Shown here piece by piece: positions 55,604 to 63,840 of a DNA stretch of 64,000 nucleotides; within the stretch, counting starts at the first letter, position 1, and every line of letters begins with the position of its first letter. A program made the position numbers and the translations under genes. The notes beneath the pieces are model-generated. The model was not told the DNA's origin. It ran no database searches and saw nothing but the letters and a program-made list of their open reading frames with translations. This DNA comes from Marinimicrobium sp. C6131 (GTDB lineage: Bacteria; Pseudomonadota; Gammaproteobacteria; Pseudomonadales; Cellvibrionaceae), in NCBI RefSeq assembly GCF_026153455.1, contig NZ_CP110629.1, forward strand, positions 3,906,001 through 3,970,000. The letters are read 5' to 3'.

Positions 55604-56556
55604 CCACCATGATGCAGACCGCCCCCCGTTATCAGGACCTGGTCATCCAGTGGCAGCCCGGTCGCTCGTCGGCCAATCACTATCGTTGGTGGCTGATTGG
55701 CAGTGTTGGGTTGGCGCTGGTGATCGCGCAGATGTTGTCGCTGGTCGAAGTTCCGGAAAAACCTCGCGCCACCCGGGCGGATATTCCCGACAGGGTGGCG
55801 CGTTTTATGATTGAGCAACCCAGTGATCCGCCGGTTGAAGCGCCGGAGGAGGTGAAGCCCAAGCGGTTACCGGTGGTTGAACCAAAACCGATGGTCGAGC
55901 CTGAACGAGAGCGACCCGCCGTGCAGGAACCCACCACCGAAGCGCAGCGCGAAGCCCGGGAGCAGGCGCAGCGCAGTGGCCTGTTAGCGCTCGGAAAGCA
56001 ATTGGACAGTTTGATGGACACCTCTGAAGTGGATGGCTGGGTGGACACCCAGGGTAAAGGCGACGCCGATGCCGGGCAGATGGCCGCGGGTTATGGCGAC
56101 GGTGATCTGGCGTCGGCTGCTGAGCGAACCGGTGCACGCGATGTTGTCGCGGTATCGGCCGGAGAAGGCGGTAGCGTACTGGCGCGGCGAGACCTTGCTA
56201 CCATAGAGACTTCTCTCGCTGAAGAGCCGGCGGACAAGCGGGAGCGCCGGGACAGTTTCGCGCAGACAGGACGAACGGACGAAGAGGTCAGCCTGGTTTT
56301 CGATCGCAATAAAGGCCTCTTGTACTCACTCTACAATCGGGCCCGTCGGCAGACGCCAGGTTTGCAAGGGCGTATGGTGCTGGAAGTGACCATTGAACCG
56401 TCCGGAGAAGTGACCGAGGTGACGATTGTTTCCAGCGAGTTGGACGATCATCGTCTGGAGCAGAGGATCAGGGCACGTGTTCTGCAATTCCGTTTCGAGG
56501 AGCGAAGCGCGCAGACCATAACCATCATTTACCCAATCGAATTTCTTCCTTCGTGA
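55600..56556 (+). CDS. TonB/AgmX-like energy transducer in the T6SS operon
   Basis: A 318-residue protein; GTG at 55600 overlaps the previous stop by four bases, and an ATG at 55609 is an alternative. One membrane helix (about 29-48), a Pro/Glu-rich periplasmic stretch with repeated EPKP-like units (about 70-125), a Gly/Asp-rich linker and a C-terminal domain (about 225-318: LYNRARRQTPGLQGRMVLEV, then IEPSGEVTEVTI) like the TonB/AgmX C-terminal domain. It should carry motion from the ExbB-ExbD-like motor to a periplasmic or outer-membrane partner. The TPR lipoproteins encoded at the end of the other arm are the obvious candidates. Confidence 0.88.
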   Translation: MTTMMQTAPRYQDLVIQWQPGRSSANHYRWWLIGSVGLALVIAQMLSLVEVPEKPRATRADIPDRVARFMIEQPSDPPVEAPEEVKPKRLPVVEPKPMVEPERERPAVQEPTTEAQREAREQAQRSGLLALGKQLDSLMDTSEVDGWVDTQGKGDADAGQMAAGYGDGDLASAAERTGARDVVAVSAGEGGSVLARRDLATIETSLAEEPADKRERRDSFAQTGRTDEEVSLVFDRNKGLLYSLYNRARRQTPGLQGRMVLEVTIEPSGEVTEVTIVSSELDDHRLEQRIRARVLQFRFEERSAQTITIIYPIEFLPS

Positions 56557-56899
56557 TGAAGCGGATTGTTTACGACACTGCTATGAGAAATTTTATTCTG
56601 GCGTGATAATGTTCATAAGACTATTTTTTGTCCGGAAAAAGTGGAGAACCAGTTCACATAAAATTCCCGGATTTAAAAGATTTAAGTGATGCGATTCTCG
56701 GTATCGAAAAAAAACATTCTGTTTTTGCGAGACAGGTTGTTGGTGATCAGTGATTTGGCTATCATTCGCCCCGGGTACCAGGAATGTGAAGTTTGTTCCG
56801 AGTACTTTTTTTATCGCGATACGGCGGCAGGGAAAGTTGCTCGGGTCTGATTGCTTCCAGACCTGATGTCCATAAACAGCAAACGCAAGGAGACTAAAA
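56557..56899 (+). other. Intergenic region and leader upstream of hcp
   Basis: A 343-base AT-rich gap with several A or T runs and no supported gene. A short hairpin GGTCTG/CAGACC (56844-56863) sits in the probable hcp leader, and AAGGAGA just before the start is a strong ribosome-binding site. hcp probably has its own promoter here, as its product is needed in large amounts, but no convincing -35/-10 pair or sigma54 site was found. Confidence 0.5.
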
Positions 56900-57382
56900 A
56901 TGGCAATTTATCTCGAGTATGAAGGTATCAAAGGAAACGTAACAGCGGAGGGTTATAAGGACCACATTGCTGTTCAGTCCCTTTCTTTCGGTGTTGGTCG
57001 TGGCATTTCCATGGAGCCCGGCAACCTGTCCAACCGTGAAGCGACTCGGCCTACCGTCAGCGAAATCACCTTGACCAAGGTGGCGGACAATTCGGCGACA
57101 GCGCTTTTCAAAGAGGCCGTTACCGGGTCCGCAGGCAAGAAAGTCACCATCAAGTTTGTCCAGACCGGCGCTGACAAAGTCGTCGAATATATGGATTATG
57201 TGTTGGAAGACTGCCTGGTCAGTGGTTATCAGATTGCAGGCGCTGATGATGGCGATCCGGTTGAAACCATTTCTTTGAGCTTCTCGAAGATCATGGTCAA
57301 CTACAATGACTTCGACAAGACGAACAAGTCATCCAGCCCGCAGCGTGTGGGTTATGACTTGACCACTGCGAAGCCGCTGTAA
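56900..57382 (+). CDS. hcp: T6SS tube protein Hcp (TssD)
   Basis: A 160-residue protein with the typical Hcp start (AIYLEYEGIKGNVTAEGYKD) and the conserved KVTIKFVQTG and ISLSFSKIM segments. Hexamers stack to form the inner tube that is expelled with VgrG. AAGGAGACTAAAA precedes the ATG at ideal spacing. It is separated from vgrG by hairpins that may let it be made in excess. Confidence 0.96.
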   Translation: MAIYLEYEGIKGNVTAEGYKDHIAVQSLSFGVGRGISMEPGNLSNREATRPTVSEITLTKVADNSATALFKEAVTGSAGKKVTIKFVQTGADKVVEYMDYVLEDCLVSGYQIAGADDGDPVETISLSFSKIMVNYNDFDKTNKSSSPQRVGYDLTTAKPL

Positions 57383-57390
57383 GTCAGGTC

Positions 57391-57452
57391 GGGCCTTGCG
57401 GCCAGCTCGCAGGGCCCGCTCAGCGAAGATGGTCCCGCCTGCAAAGGGCGGG
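57391..57452 (+). terminator. Two hairpins between hcp and vgrG (attenuator candidates)
   Basis: GGGCCTTGCG and CGCAGGGCCC (57391-57417) form a ten-pair stem with one G-U pair; CCCGCC and GGCGGG (57434-57452) form a second stem. Neither has a T-run, so partial termination or mRNA 3'-end protection is likelier than full termination. Confidence 0.5.
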
Positions 57453-57507
57453 AAAACAAGGAACGATACCGTGCCGTGTTGTGCGCGGATAACAGGTTGC
57501 TAAGTCT

Positions 57508-59490
57508 ATGGGGCAGCTTACTCAGGAAAGCCGACAAGTCGCCATCAGCGATTTTTCACTTGGCACTGATACCTTTCTCGTTAAGCGTCTTTCGGGTAAA
57601 GAAAGCGTTTCCGGACTATTTGAATTCCATGTCACGCTGGTATCGGAAAAGCTTGATATCAAGGCCAATGATGTCATGGGAAAATTGGGGCATGTGGCAC
57701 TGAAAAGTACCAATGGCCGAGAGTTTTCTGGTCATATTGCACGCTTTGTCTCAGGTGAAGTGCAGGAGAATAATCTGCGCACCTACGAAGTCGTGCTTCG
57801 CCCGTGGCTGGCGTTTCTGGCTCACCGGGTCAATAACCGTATTTTTCAGAACAAAACCACCAAAGACATCGTTTCACAGATTTTCTCTGAACAGGGGTTG
57901 CAAGACTTCGAGTTTCGCGCGCAATCCGGGGACACCCGAGAGTACTGCGTTCAACGTAATGAAAGCGACCTTCAGTTCGTCTGTCGGCTTCTGGAAGAAG
58001 ACGGCATATCATACTTCTTCGAGCATGTCGGCGGAAAGCACAATCTGATTCTGGTGGATCAGGCCAATGCCTTCCCTGCTCTGGAAGACAATCAATTCGA
58101 ATACTCCCCCGGGTCAAATCCCGGCGCTAGAATACATCGTTGGCAGCACAGCTATAACTATCGCGCCGGTCAATGGACGTTGAGCGATTACGATTTTAAT
58201 GAGCCAATCAAATCGCTGCTAAACAACTCTCAAGGGCAGCCGGGGTTCGCTTACAATGGCCAGTTTGAACACTATGAGTATCCCGCCTTCTATCACACCG
58301 GTGATAACGCACCTGTGCCCAGAATGCGTATGCAGGCGGAAGAGCTGGATCGAAACGTCGTTGCGGGCTCCTCGGATTATCCGCAATTGGTCGCTGGAGG
58401 CAAGTTCAACCTCGCCAAGCATGAATCGAATGCTGAAAAGGGCGCCTATATCCTTCTTGAAGTGCATCATGAGGTGGTTGAGGATACCCAGACCACGGGG
58501 GACGGGCAGGCGCAGTGTTATACCAATGATTTTATCTGTGTTCCGGCTGACACCGCTATTCGTCCCAAGCGCGCACACCAACGCCCGGTAATGAAGGGGC
58601 CGGAAACGGCCTGGGTCGTGGGCCCCGAGGGGGAGGAAATCTACATCGATGAGTTGGGGCGAATCAAGGTCCAGTTTCACTGGGATCGCGAGGGCGAACG
58701 AGACGAGAAGAGCTCCTGCTTCCTTCGGGTGGCTCAGTCCTGGGCGGGGAATCAGTGGGGTTCGTCGTTTATCCCCCGTATTGGTCAGGAGGTGGTGGTT
58801 GACTTTCTCAATGGCGATCCGGATCGACCTCTGGTCACCGGCGCAGTTTACAACTCGAAGAATCGCCCGGTATATACCTCCAAGACCCAAAGCGGGATTA
58901 AAACCCGATCTACCCAAAAGGGTACTGTGGAAAATTACAACGAGCTTCGCTTTGAAGATAAAAAGGGTGCGGAGCAGATCCTGCTGCACGCCGAGAAGGA
59001 CTACGACGTCGAGGTCGAAAACAACCAGACGCTCACCATTGATAATGATCGAACTAAAACGGTTCGCAATGATGAAACGAGTCTGATTGAGAACGATCGG
59101 ACGAAAACCGTCAACAATAATCAGAGCGAGACCATCGGCAAGGATAAATCGATAGAGGTCGGGGAGAATCATCGGGAAACCATCGGCGGCAGTAAGCAGG
59201 TGGAGGTCAAGAAAGACCACACCGAAACCATCGGCAACAATATGGTGATTTCGGTGAAGAATAACCTGACCGAGAGCGTTGAGGGTGAGTACCGGGAGTC
59301 GGTGACCAATCAGTATGGTTTGAGCGCCAAGTCCATCAATCTTCAGGCCGATGATGAAATTACCTTGAAAACCGGTTCGGCCATGATCCAACTGAAAAGT
59401 AACGGTGATATCACGATCAGTGGGGCCAATATCAATGTCAAGGGTTCCGGTAACGTCGTGCTCAAGGGCAGCAAAGTGACCAGCAATTAA
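57508..59490 (+). CDS. vgrG: T6SS spike protein VgrG (TssI)
   Basis: A 660-residue protein. The gp27-like base (about 1-380; YCVQRNESDLQFVCRLLEED) and the gp5-like OB domain (WDREGERDEKSSCFLRVAQS, GFIPRIGQEVVVDFLNGDPD-like segment near 430) are followed by the triple beta-helix spike. The spike holds a run of about ten short repeats (ENDRTKTV, NNNQSETI, GKDKSIEV; about 505-600). It ends shortly after the spike with no extra catalytic domain, so effectors must be carried by separate proteins, as the downstream PAAR-like module implies. Confidence 0.96.
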   Translation: MGQLTQESRQVAISDFSLGTDTFLVKRLSGKESVSGLFEFHVTLVSEKLDIKANDVMGKLGHVALKSTNGREFSGHIARFVSGEVQENNLRTYEVVLRPWLAFLAHRVNNRIFQNKTTKDIVSQIFSEQGLQDFEFRAQSGDTREYCVQRNESDLQFVCRLLEEDGISYFFEHVGGKHNLILVDQANAFPALEDNQFEYSPGSNPGARIHRWQHSYNYRAGQWTLSDYDFNEPIKSLLNNSQGQPGFAYNGQFEHYEYPAFYHTGDNAPVPRMRMQAEELDRNVVAGSSDYPQLVAGGKFNLAKHESNAEKGAYILLEVHHEVVEDTQTTGDGQAQCYTNDFICVPADTAIRPKRAHQRPVMKGPETAWVVGPEGEEIYIDELGRIKVQFHWDREGERDEKSSCFLRVAQSWAGNQWGSSFIPRIGQEVVVDFLNGDPDRPLVTGAVYNSKNRPVYTSKTQSGIKTRSTQKGTVENYNELRFEDKKGAEQILLHAEKDYDVEVENNQTLTIDNDRTKTVRNDETSLIENDRTKTVNNNQSETIGKDKSIEVGENHRETIGGSKQVEVKKDHTETIGNNMVISVKNNLTESVEGEYRESVTNQYGLSAKSINLQADDEITLKTGSAMIQLKSNGDITISGANINVKGSGNVVLKGSKVTSN

Positions 59491-59514
59491 CCCCTTGTTT
59501 TTTGGAGACTTAGC

Positions 59515-60063
59515 GTGGCGAGTGAATTCGAACAGTTGGCAGAGCCGGTGCGGTGCAGCGAGGACGCGCCGGCCGATGCGCCACAGTTCTCTGCGCCAGA
59601 AGGTGCCTGGTTGGTGGGCACCCTGACGGGGTTTACGGAGCAGGGTGCGCCCGAGGTGAGCGTCGTTTTGGGCGGTCAGCGGTGCAGTTTTGTCACCTTG
59701 CCGGCTTTGCCGGTCTCGCGCGCGGATCTTGGTCGTCAGGCCGTGGTCAAGAGCGCCTCCGGTGAAGTCGCTACGCCTTTGCTTATGGGGTTTGTACACA
59801 CACCGTTGGAACTGACTCTGGAGGCTGGACAGGGTGATAGATCAGAGTCCCGTTCCCGGCAAGCGCAAGCGATGTCTGTAGAGGTGGATGGCACACCGGC
59901 GCGCGACCTGGTGCTGGAAGGGCAGGAGAAGCTGGTGTTGCGATGCGGCTCTGCCAGCATAACCTTGACCGACGCGGGCAAAATCATCCTGCGCGGCCGT
60001 CATCTGGTGAGCCGTTCAGAGGGGGTGAATCGCATTCTCGGTGCCTCCATCCAGATGAACTGA
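59515..60063 (+). CDS. DUF6484-type protein after VgrG
   Basis: A 182-residue protein with GTG start; GGAG lies upstream. It has a small beta-rich domain (about 28-95: GTLTGFTEQGAPEVSV, then ATPLLMGFVHTP) and a C-terminal part with SASITLTDAGKIILRGRHLV, resembling one spike-type beta repeat. Such proteins follow VgrG in several T6SS cargo operons together with DUF2169 and DUF4150 proteins. A role as adaptor or spike extension is inferred from location. Confidence 0.75.
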   Translation: MASEFEQLAEPVRCSEDAPADAPQFSAPEGAWLVGTLTGFTEQGAPEVSVVLGGQRCSFVTLPALPVSRADLGRQAVVKSASGEVATPLLMGFVHTPLELTLEAGQGDRSESRSRQAQAMSVEVDGTPARDLVLEGQEKLVLRCGSASITLTDAGKIILRGRHLVSRSEGVNRILGASIQMN

Positions 60064-60074
60064 GTGCTTCGATC

Positions 60075-61061
60075 ATGTTGCAGTTGAATAACCGCACACC
60101 TTTTGAAGCGGAGCTGACGGCCCTGAACGATGAAACCGGCGTCGATACCTTGTACGTCATTGTCAAAGCGAGCTTTACGGAGGGCTGGATGCTCGCCGAT
60201 GAACCCGTTCCGGTGTGGAGAGCAGATGAGTATTACGCCGAGCCGAATACCTCCAGTTTGCGTTACCCCAGTGACATTCATCTGGGAAAAACCGCAACGG
60301 ATATTCTGGTGGAAGGAGATGCCTGGGCGCCCGACGGGCGTCCGGCAAGGCAGTTGCCTGTGACGGTATCGGTGGGACGGGTAAGCCAGTCGCTCATGGT
60401 GTTTGGTGACCGGAGATGGGATCAGGGCCAGATTTCCGTGCCCGACCCGTTCGAGCGAATGCCGCTGACATGGGAACGGGCCTATGGTGGCTCAGTCGCC
60501 GAAAGAGAGCATTGGCGTGTTTACAACGAGCGAAACCCGGTTGGTCGCTTCGCCAAGGCGCAGTGCAACGACGCTTGCCTGGACGGGGAGTTGTTGCCGA
60601 ATATTGAGCACCCGCAGGCGCTGCTGAGTAGTCGGGAGGACTGCCCTGAGCCGGTCGGCCTGGGGCCGGTGGCGCCACACTGGCATCCGCGTACCCGGTT
60701 TGTTGGCACCTACGATCAACAGTGGCGTCTTACCCGCGCGCCCTTTGCGCCGGAGGATTTTTCCCGGCGCTTTTTTAATGCGGCAGCACCCGGCCTGGTG
60801 TACCCGGGCTGGATGCGTGGCGGTGAGCCGTTCGAACTGACCGGCATGCATCCCGACGGGGCTTGGACTGGGCAGTTGCCCGAGGTTCCTCTTTCGGTCA
60901 GTGCCCGGCAAGGGGGGCGTCGGGAGCTTCTGGAGGCCCGATTGGAGACACTCTATTTGCAGCCCTTTAAGCGCACAGTGAGCTTAACCTGGCGGGCCAG
61001 TTTGAGTTGTCCGCGCGACGTGCTGAGCGTGGAGTCAGTGACGGTCTCAATGACCCGGTAA
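60075..61061 (+). CDS. DUF2169 family protein (T6SS effector-loading adaptor)
   Basis: A 328-residue protein starting MLQLNNRTPFEAELT at 60075; the open frame upstream overlaps the previous gene and is not used. The DUF2169 core includes PVTVSVGRVSQSLMVFGDRR, MPLTWERAYGG and YNERNPVGR. DUF2169 proteins accompany PAAR-like proteins and are thought to help mount effectors on VgrG. It lies between the DUF6484 and DUF4150 genes, 22 bases before the latter. Confidence 0.9.
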   Translation: MLQLNNRTPFEAELTALNDETGVDTLYVIVKASFTEGWMLADEPVPVWRADEYYAEPNTSSLRYPSDIHLGKTATDILVEGDAWAPDGRPARQLPVTVSVGRVSQSLMVFGDRRWDQGQISVPDPFERMPLTWERAYGGSVAEREHWRVYNERNPVGRFAKAQCNDACLDGELLPNIEHPQALLSSREDCPEPVGLGPVAPHWHPRTRFVGTYDQQWRLTRAPFAPEDFSRRFFNAAAPGLVYPGWMRGGEPFELTGMHPDGAWTGQLPEVPLSVSARQGGRRELLEARLETLYLQPFKRTVSLTWRASLSCPRDVLSVESVTVSMTR

Positions 61062-61083
61062 CCCCGGTAAACAAAGGAATTGA

Positions 61084-61467
61084 ATGATGGCACAAACGAC
61101 CTTTGCCAATGGCCGCGGTATTGCCCACAAGGGCAGTGGCGGCATGAGCACGGTATTTCCCGATGTCTGCAAGACCCCGGTGGGATCTTCCGTCGTACCG
61201 ATTCCCTACCCGAATATCGGCCGCTCGTCGGATACCGCAAAGGGCCCCAAATCCGTCACGCTGGACGGCCAGATGCCGATGGTCAAAGGCGCTGTTTACA
61301 GTAAGAGCGCGGGTGATGAAGCCGGTGTCAAAAAGGGAATCATCAGTGGCAAGCACAAGGCCGAATGCGAGTACATGATGTATTCCTTTGACGTCAAGAT
61401 TGAGGGTAAAAACGTCTGCCGCATGGGTGACCCCCTTTACCATAACAAGAAAAACATCATGGGGTAG
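61084..61467 (+). CDS. PAAR-like protein (DUF4150)
   Basis: A 127-residue protein; AAGGA five bases before the ATG at 61084 fixes the start. DUF4150 features are FPDVCKTPVGSSVVPIPYPN near residue 25 and CRMGDPLYHNKKN at the end. PAAR-like proteins form the tip of the VgrG spike and connect effectors. This copy has no C-terminal toxin, so it is a free-standing tip. Confidence 0.93.
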   Translation: MMAQTTFANGRGIAHKGSGGMSTVFPDVCKTPVGSSVVPIPYPNIGRSSDTAKGPKSVTLDGQMPMVKGAVYSKSAGDEAGVKKGIISGKHKAECEYMMYSFDVKIEGKNVCRMGDPLYHNKKNIMG

Positions 61468-61474
61468 ACCAGGG

Positions 61475-62749
61475 ATGACCGCTGCGATTACCGCTTTTCC
61501 CAATCCATTTTCCGGGTTTGAGTCACAGTTTGACGACTGCGTTGAAGAGGTTGCCTTTCTCTGGTTGTTGCGCTCGCGGGCGTTGATTCAACCGCACTAC
61601 CGAACTTCTGACCTGGCGGAACTCGAAAGCCGTATCGACGCCCAGTTGTTCGCCCTGGCGCAGTCCCCGGAGCGAGCCTGGGCCGCCTGTCAGAGTGCTC
61701 TGGCTCACGCGGGGCCAGGTGAGGTGTTTGCGGCCGCTGCTGTGGCGTTTCGTACCTTGGAAGTGGGGTGTATTCAGCAAGCGGTAGAAGCAGGGTTACA
61801 GGATGAGGCGGGATTCGCCGCGCTGGTATCGGCGCTGACCTGGCTGCCCGGCCGTTACTGCCACGACTGGGTGCGTAAATTTTTTATCAGTAAGGAGCAC
61901 ATTCACAAGCGACTGGCACTGGCAACCTGCCGGACTCGCGGCGAGGATCCCTGCGACTTTCTGACCCGGATTCTGCGCCGGAACGACTGTCGTGTTGACA
62001 GTTTGCTGCACGGTGAAGCGCTGCACTGCGTCGGTGTTTTCAAGCGTCGTGACCTGTCGCCGTTCCTGGCGGAAGGGCGCGAGGGTGGCGAGCCGGGGAG
62101 TACGTTTGAGGCCTGCCGCTCGGCCATCCTGTTGGGTGATCGGTCGGCAGCGAAAATGCTTATGCCGTTCGCCTTACAGCCGGGCCCCCGGCAATGCGAC
62201 GCGTTGATTTTGGCCATGCGTGCGTTGCCAAGTACCGAAGCCAAGCAGTGGATCGCGCAACTATCCGGTCAAACCTCGCCGGACGCGGCGAGGTTATCCG
62301 TGATTGCCGCCGCCGCTCTGGGCGACCCGGAAGCGGTTCCCTGGTTGCTTCGCTGCATGAAGCAATTGTCGCTGGCTCGCGTGGCGGGGGAGGCGTTCTA
62401 CCAGATCACGGGCGTCGACCTGCAAGCCCATGATCTGCATCATAAGCTCCCCCAACTCAATGATGCTGAAGCGCAGGATCACCCGGACACGCCCGTGCCT
62501 CCGTTGGATGACGATGAGCACTTGCCTTGGCCCAACACCGAAAAGTTGACCGTATTCTGGGAGACGATAAAACACCGTTACCCGCCGGGTGAACGCCTCC
62601 TGCTGGGCGAGCCGATCACCGAGACCAACCTGCTGCGGATTCTGTCGGAGGGCCCCCAGCGTCAGCGCGCAGCGGCTGCGCTAGAGTTGGCGTTGCTCAA
62701 TCCACAACAGCCCTGGTACTCCATGGAACGAAGGCAGGAACCGTCATGA
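61475..62749 (+). CDS. TIGR02270-like HEAT-type protein of the T6SS cargo module
   Basis: A 424-residue protein; the start at 61475 follows AGGG closely. The body is helical with repeat-like units (for example AARLSVIAAAALGDPEAVPW and VAGEAFYQITGVDL), matching the family called TIGR02270, found near DUF2169 and DUF4150 genes. A scaffold or effector-chaperone role is likely but unproven. It overlaps the next gene by four bases. Confidence 0.82.
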   Translation: MTAAITAFPNPFSGFESQFDDCVEEVAFLWLLRSRALIQPHYRTSDLAELESRIDAQLFALAQSPERAWAACQSALAHAGPGEVFAAAAVAFRTLEVGCIQQAVEAGLQDEAGFAALVSALTWLPGRYCHDWVRKFFISKEHIHKRLALATCRTRGEDPCDFLTRILRRNDCRVDSLLHGEALHCVGVFKRRDLSPFLAEGREGGEPGSTFEACRSAILLGDRSAAKMLMPFALQPGPRQCDALILAMRALPSTEAKQWIAQLSGQTSPDAARLSVIAAAALGDPEAVPWLLRCMKQLSLARVAGEAFYQITGVDLQAHDLHHKLPQLNDAEAQDHPDTPVPPLDDDEHLPWPNTEKLTVFWETIKHRYPPGERLLLGEPITETNLLRILSEGPQRQRAAAALELALLNPQQPWYSMERRQEPS

Positions 62750-63840
62750 CCCGGAATAGAGTGTTGTATCTGGCCGGTACCGGTATGATTACCGCCATTG
62801 GTGGCTCTACAGAGATGGTGTGGGCCGCCGCTGGCGCACAGATCAGCCGCTACGCCACCAGCAGCTATTTCACCGGAGAGCGCCGGTTGATCGTTCAGGC
62901 GTTGGTGCCCGACGAAGCCCTGCCACTCCTGCCGACCCTGTTGGAGCAGTACCCGGAGCTGACGCTGCGAGAGCAACGGATGCTGGCAATGTCCACGGTG
63001 GCGGCCGCCCAGGCGCTCCAGCCCGTATCAACGGGCTCGCCGATTCCCCTGCTTTACGCCGGTCCCGAGGTATACCCCGGTGTCGCCACCGGGCTGAGTG
63101 ATGCCTTTTTTCCCGCGTTGTACGAGCAATTGGCGCCTGGCGCCATTGACGCTCGACGCTCCCGCGCGGTCAGTGTCGGCCGTCCGGGAGTCATTGAAGC
63201 GATCAAGTTGGCCTTTCACTATGCCTATGACATAGGCCACAAGGCGGTTCTGGTGGGCGGTGCCGACAGCTACCAGTTCAGTCCGCTACTGGCGATGCTC
63301 GACGGTCAGAAGCGGTTGGCGGCGCAGCACCTGCGCCCGCACTCCGGAAGCGACGCCTTTGCGCCGGGAGAGGCCGCCGGCTATCTCTGCCTGACGCCGG
63401 ATCCGGAACAGGCGCTGATTCAGAATGGCCGTCGAGTTGTTCTGACCGAGCCGGGATTTGGCTACGAGTCCGGGCACTGGTTCAGTGACAAACCCTACCG
63501 GGGCGAGGGGCTGGATCAAGCGTTCAAGCAGGCGCTGGCGGGGCGTCCGACACAGCGGACCATCAAGAACATCTACAGCAGCGCGAACGGCGAACGCTTC
63601 TGGGGCAAAGAGTTGGGTGTGGCACTGACCCGCAATCACCACCTGTTCGACGATCCCAAAGTGCATCACCCCGCCGAGTATTACGGTGATATCGGCGCCG
63701 CCACTGGCGCTGTACTGGTGGCCCTTGCGGGCCAGACGGCGCTCAGTCTGCCGGGAGACGATACCCACCTCATCTATGGCTCCGCCGATCAGAGCTATCG
63801 GGGAGCGATCTGCTTACAGGCTGAGGGAGTGGCTGCATGA
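62746..63840 (+). CDS. Degenerate beta-ketoacyl synthase-like protein of the T6SS cargo module
   Basis: A 364-residue protein with a thiolase-like fold: IEAIKLAFHYAYDIGHKAVL, VGGADSY and FAPGEAAGYLCL correspond to ketoacyl-synthase segments. The catalytic Cys motif is missing (VSVGRPGVIEA at that position), and the His expected near the end is replaced in YYGDIGAATGA. It is therefore probably not a condensing enzyme but a binding protein or scaffold for effectors. Similar genes follow TIGR02270 genes in T6SS effector operons. It overlaps both neighbours by four bases. Confidence 0.8.
   Translation: MTRNRVLYLAGTGMITAIGGSTEMVWAAAGAQISRYATSSYFTGERRLIVQALVPDEALPLLPTLLEQYPELTLREQRMLAMSTVAAAQALQPVSTGSPIPLLYAGPEVYPGVATGLSDAFFPALYEQLAPGAIDARRSRAVSVGRPGVIEAIKLAFHYAYDIGHKAVLVGGADSYQFSPLLAMLDGQKRLAAQHLRPHSGSDAFAPGEAAGYLCLTPDPEQALIQNGRRVVLTEPGFGYESGHWFSDKPYRGEGLDQAFKQALAGRPTQRTIKNIYSSANGERFWGKELGVALTRNHHLFDDPKVHHPAEYYGDIGAATGAVLVALAGQTALSLPGDDTHLIYGSADQSYRGAICLQAEGVAA

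Noticed and set aside
56557..56899. Possible sigma54 promoter for hcp
   Set aside because: No GG-N10-GC pair with proper flanks was found on the plus strand.
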